Origin: Prevotella sp. UBA2755 | GTDB taxonomy: Bacteria > Bacteroidota > Bacteroidia > Bacteroidales > Bacteroidaceae | Direction of reading: 5' to 3' | Length of the DNA stretch: 25,993 nt | NCBI GenBank assembly: GCA_002353225.1 | Contig: DEJF01000012.1 | Coordinates: forward strand, 1 to 25,993 | In this document: in pieces, positions 23,933 through 25,993 of the stretch | How the letters are laid out: each line of letters starts with the position of its first letter | Position numbering within the stretch: position 1 is the first letter of the stretch | Position numbers and translations under genes: made by a program | Notes under the pieces: generated by a model | Database searches by the model: none | The model's input: the letters and a program-made list of their open reading frames with translations, nothing else | What the model was told of the DNA's origin: nothing

Positions 23933-24855
23933 ACAGGTATCAAGAAATTAATCACTTCTTGCTCCACATTGATTTGATATGCTCCTACGGGAGTATTCAT
24001 CAATCTGCCGTCGATACTGACAAGCGCATGCTTCGCCTCCTCCACCTTCACCTCACGGGAACGATAGGGATGCACACTATGATGATTCAGGAAACGACCC
24101 GTTATCAACAACCACACACCGGCAAAAACCTGTAAGATACCAGTATGATAGACTACAGAGACATCCAACAATCCATTATAGGGTACCGCATTGGGAGTCT
24201 GTCCGTATCCTGGTCCGCTACCGACACACATTGTCATAATCTTGCGATTGACAACATCGGAATTAATCTTCACATTCATCTTATAATCCATCCGATGGAA
24301 AATCATCAGGAACAGAGAGACGATGAATGACAATGTACGGGAACCTAATAAGGAGCGAGCCTGCCGACGCATATTCATCACATCCGCTATCAGACCGATA
24401 TTAACACAATTCAGAAAATAGCGATGGCATGACTCTCCTTTTTGATTCGTATAACGAATACAGCCCAAGTCAACCTGACGGACACGATGCTGGATCAGCC
24501 AGTCTACAGTCTGTTCTATATTTCCCTCCTTGAAGTCCCAGTAGCGGGCGAAGTCATTCATCACGCCATTGGGGATAACACCCAACGCAATACTATCGCG
24601 CACTTGCTTCTCCTCTTTCATCAGGCAATTGACGGCATCATTTAAAGCGGAGTCACCGCCTGCCACAATAATCGTCTTATAACCATTATGTATCAGCATG
24701 GACACCAATCGCTCCACACTGTCAGTTGACTCGCTCTGCACAAAGTCGTATTGCACCTGACGGTCGTCTAATACCCGTTGTATTTTCTCCCGTTGTTTAC
24801 TGGAACGTCCTTTGGGACAATATAGAATGCCCCACCTCTTCTCATCTACTGCCAT
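23929..24855 (-). CDS. Diacylglycerol kinase-family lipid kinase (YegS/DagK-like)
   Basis: A 308-aa cytoplasmic or membrane-peripheral enzyme predicted to phosphorylate a lipid such as diacylglycerol. The start at 24855 is chosen because AAGGAT precedes it and the preceding 18 in-frame codons (from 24909) lie wholly inside miaA and are charged and low-complexity. The nucleotide-binding loop reads GGDSALNDAVN (G66-G67-D68-S69), where most family members have GGDGTLNE; the downstream LGVIPNGVMNDFAR corresponds to the family's GxxPxGTxND motif, again with an altered residue (V for T). The C-terminal domain has the family's beta-sandwich signatures. It overlaps the end of miaA by 10 bp, so the two are translationally coupled. 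Confidence 0.82.
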   Translation of the reverse strand: MAVDEKRWGILYCPKGRSSKQREKIQRVLDDRQVQYDFVQSESTDSVERLVSMLIHNGYKTIIVAGGDSALNDAVNCLMKEEKQVRDSIALGVIPNGVMNDFARYWDFKEGNIEQTVDWLIQHRVRQVDLGCIRYTNQKGESCHRYFLNCVNIGLIADVMNMRRQARSLLGSRTLSFIVSLFLMIFHRMDYKMNVKINSDVVNRKIMTMCVGSGPGYGQTPNAVPYNGLLDVSVVYHTGILQVFAGVWLLITGRFLNHHSVHPYRSREVKVEEAKHALVSIDGRLMNTPVGAYQINVEQEVINFLIPV

Positions 24856-25757
24856 ATCCTTATGATCTCCTTCACTTTTTCCTCCATCGGCTGTGTTGCC
24901 TCTATCCAATGTATAACAAAACCACGTCGCTCCATCCCCCTGAACCAGGTCATCTGCCGCTTGGCAAACTGATGGATGGCAATCTCCAAACGCTGGAACA
25001 TCTCCTCATAGGTTGTCTTCCCGATGACATACTCTGTCACAAACTTATATTCCAGTCCGTAATAGATCAGGTCTTCGGCAGGAATACCACTGTCAAGCAA
25101 TGCTTTTACCTCATTGACCATCCCCTCTTCCAGTCTTGCCTTCAACCGTCGTGTGATTTTCTCTCGGCGTAGTTCCCTGTCTATATTGACTCCGATAATC
25201 AGCGAGTCAACAGGAGGCAGTTCCCTGCGAGGGGTAGGATGCTCCAGATTATAGGTCTCTATCTCTATGGCACGAATAGCACGCTGACACGAATCCACAT
25301 CGGTCTTGTTATGCATATTCGAGCCGTTCTTTGCCTTTAACTCCTTCAACATCTGCGTCAACGCATCCAGCGACTGCCCCTCCAACTGCTGGCGCAGTAC
25401 AGGATTCTGAGGGACGGGCGACAATTTGTAACCTTTCAATACCGCCTCGATATACAGACCAGTACCACCACATAGGACAGGAAACACGTCACGGCTTCTG
25501 ATATCTTGATAGGCATCATAGAAGTCCTGCTGGTATTGGAAAAGGTTATACTTGGTTCCTGGCTCACAGATATCTATCAGATGATAAGGCACACCAGCGT
25601 AGTCGGCAAGGTCCTTACCCGTCCCGATATCCATCCGGCGATACACCTGTCGGGAGTCTGCGGAGATAATCTCCCCGCCTATTTCCTTTGCCAACGCCGC
25701 AGCCAATGGAGTCTTCCCACTTGCCGTCGGACCGAGTATCGTTATCATCTGCTTCAT
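24846..25757 (-). CDS. miaA: tRNA dimethylallyltransferase
   Basis: A 303-aa cytoplasmic enzyme that adds a dimethylallyl group to N6 of A37 in tRNAs reading UNN codons. The P-loop is ILGPTASGKT (residues 7-16, from ATG 25757). It is followed by ISADSRQVYRRMDIGTGK, PYHLIDI, LCGGTGLYIEAVLKGY and AIHQFAKRQMTWFRG, all family signatures in the right order, and the length is normal. M4 (25748) is an alternative start; an upstream TTG (25778) lies in the terminator T-run and is unlikely. The promoter overlaps the gapA terminator. The last 10 bp overlap the lipid kinase gene. Confidence 0.93.
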   Translation of the reverse strand: MKQMITILGPTASGKTPLAAALAKEIGGEIISADSRQVYRRMDIGTGKDLADYAGVPYHLIDICEPGTKYNLFQYQQDFYDAYQDIRSRDVFPVLCGGTGLYIEAVLKGYKLSPVPQNPVLRQQLEGQSLDALTQMLKELKAKNGSNMHNKTDVDSCQRAIRAIEIETYNLEHPTPRRELPPVDSLIIGVNIDRELRREKITRRLKARLEEGMVNEVKALLDSGIPAEDLIYYGLEYKFVTEYVIGKTTYEEMFQRLEIAIHQFAKRQMTWFRGMERRGFVIHWIEATQPMEEKVKEIIRIWQ

Positions 25758-25764
25758 AGTCTTT

Positions 25765-25796
25765 GCAAAGTTAAACAAAAAAAGCCGTCCGACAAA
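25765..25796 (-). promoter_or_regulatory. Promoter of miaA, overlapping the gapA terminator
   Basis: On the minus strand, TTTG (25796-25793) lies in the loop of the gapA terminator hairpin; a 19-bp spacer leads to TAACTTTGC (25773-25765). The ATG at 25757 follows within 8 nt, so the leader is very short. Confidence 0.65.
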
Positions 25797-25807
25797 ATCG
25801 GACGGCT
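25777..25807 (-). terminator. Rho-independent terminator of gapA
   Basis: Minus strand: AGCCGTCCGA and TCGGACGGCT form a perfect 10-bp stem with loop TTTTG, followed by seven T including the stem end (25783-25777). Confidence 0.9.
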
Positions 25808-25834
25808 AATATTTTAGTTGAGTATTCGCTTTCT

Positions 25835-25920
25835 CTTTTTCAATTGACTTCGTCGATTGAAAAACGCAACTCGGCAACATTCAAGTAAACTTGATGATGC
25901 ACTCGCTGCTTATTTCAATT
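25835..25920 (-). repeat. Structured 3'-UTR element, copy B, after gapA
   Basis: Read on the minus strand after the gapA end AATTGAAA (25920-25913): GAGTG (25906-25902 region); a hairpin with arms GCATCATCAAG and CTTGAATGTTGC around loop TTTA (25889-25886); CCGAG (25874-25870 region); an inverted gene-end copy TTTTTCAAT (25864-25856); CGACGAAGTC (25855-25846); and the gene end again, AATTGAAAAAG (25845-25835). Order, loops, C.A mismatch and bulge match copy A at 618-706; the stems do not. The gapA terminator follows. Confidence 0.75.
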
Positions 25921-25993
25921 CTGCGAGGTACTTGATAGTACGAACCATCTGAGAAGTGTAAGAGTTCTCGTTGTCGTACCAAGCAACAACCTG
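25910..25993 (-). CDS. gapA: Glyceraldehyde-3-phosphate dehydrogenase, C-terminal end (partial)
   Basis: The last 27 codons and TAA of a minus-strand gene continue past the right edge. The peptide QVVAWYDNENSYTSQMVRTI ... LAELK is the conserved C-terminal helix region of GAPDH (WYDNExSYxxQxVR), the glycolytic enzyme that oxidises glyceraldehyde 3-phosphate with NAD. The rest of the gene is outside the window. The 3' side carries the structured repeat and a terminator. Confidence 0.93.
   Translation of the reverse strand, partial: QVVAWYDNENSYTSQMVRTIKYLAELK

Noticed and set aside
24856..24909. 18-codon N-terminal extension of the lipid kinase
   Set aside because: It is entirely within miaA in another frame, is charged and unlike the family; a ribosome-binding-like AAGGAT precedes the ATG at 24855.
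1..25993. CRISPR arrays, tRNA or rRNA genes
   Set aside because: I noticed no regularly spaced 25-40 bp repeats and no tRNA or rRNA signatures; the short 9-bp arrays lack spacers.

Overview
The window looks like chromosomal DNA of a plant-polysaccharide-degrading member of the Bacteroidales, most likely the Prevotella/Segatella/Xylanibacter group. The support is: SusC/SusD genes, lipoprotein signal peptides, Bacteroidetes-type promoters (TTTG, 19-20 bp, TAnnTTTGc), Prevotella-style C-terminal secretion tails on two large extracellular proteins, and a Bacteroidales-type glycogen operon. The species cannot be fixed from the sequence alone.

Left part (1-18238, all + strand): a pectin-directed polysaccharide utilisation locus. 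It starts with the 3' end of a secreted protein. Next come a very large multidomain pectin methylesterase (CE8), a SusC/SusD pair, and a surface lipoprotein with FN3 domains and a beta-helix-like C-terminal half. After an interrupting two-gene cassette follow a sialidase-fold (Asp-box) protein and a GH3 enzyme with a PA14 insert. The esterase would remove methyl groups from pectin outside the cell, SusD and the lipoprotein would capture oligosaccharides for SusC import, and the GH3 and propeller proteins would trim side chains. A 14-bp perfect palindrome of LacI/PurR-operator type lies upstream of the esterase and a near copy lies upstream of susC. No regulator gene is present in the window.

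The interrupting cassette (about 13626-14421) holds its own promoter, a 40-aa ORF and a 165-aa DUF6169-like protein overlapping by ATGA. It is bounded by two nearly identical 45-bp terminator copies, as if a 751-bp unit had been added by duplication or insertion.

Right part: after a bidirectional terminator, a minus-strand glycogen operon (GH133 debranching enzyme, GT4 glycosyltransferase, GH57 amylase with a Lys/Ala-rich tail) is divergent from a Crp/Fnr-family regulator on +. Convergent to that regulator are a minus-strand diacylglycerol-kinase-family gene and miaA, then the last 27 codons of gapA.

The most unusual signal is a pair of 3'-UTR elements directly after the stop codons of the first gene (+ strand) and of gapA (minus strand). 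They share conserved single-stranded motifs (AAGTTTACTT loop region, CCGAG, CGACGAAGTCA) but have different stems. Each repeats the end of its host gene three times in the order direct, inverted, direct. This looks like a dispersed structured repeat that adopts or copies gene-end sequence. I do not recognise it as a named family.
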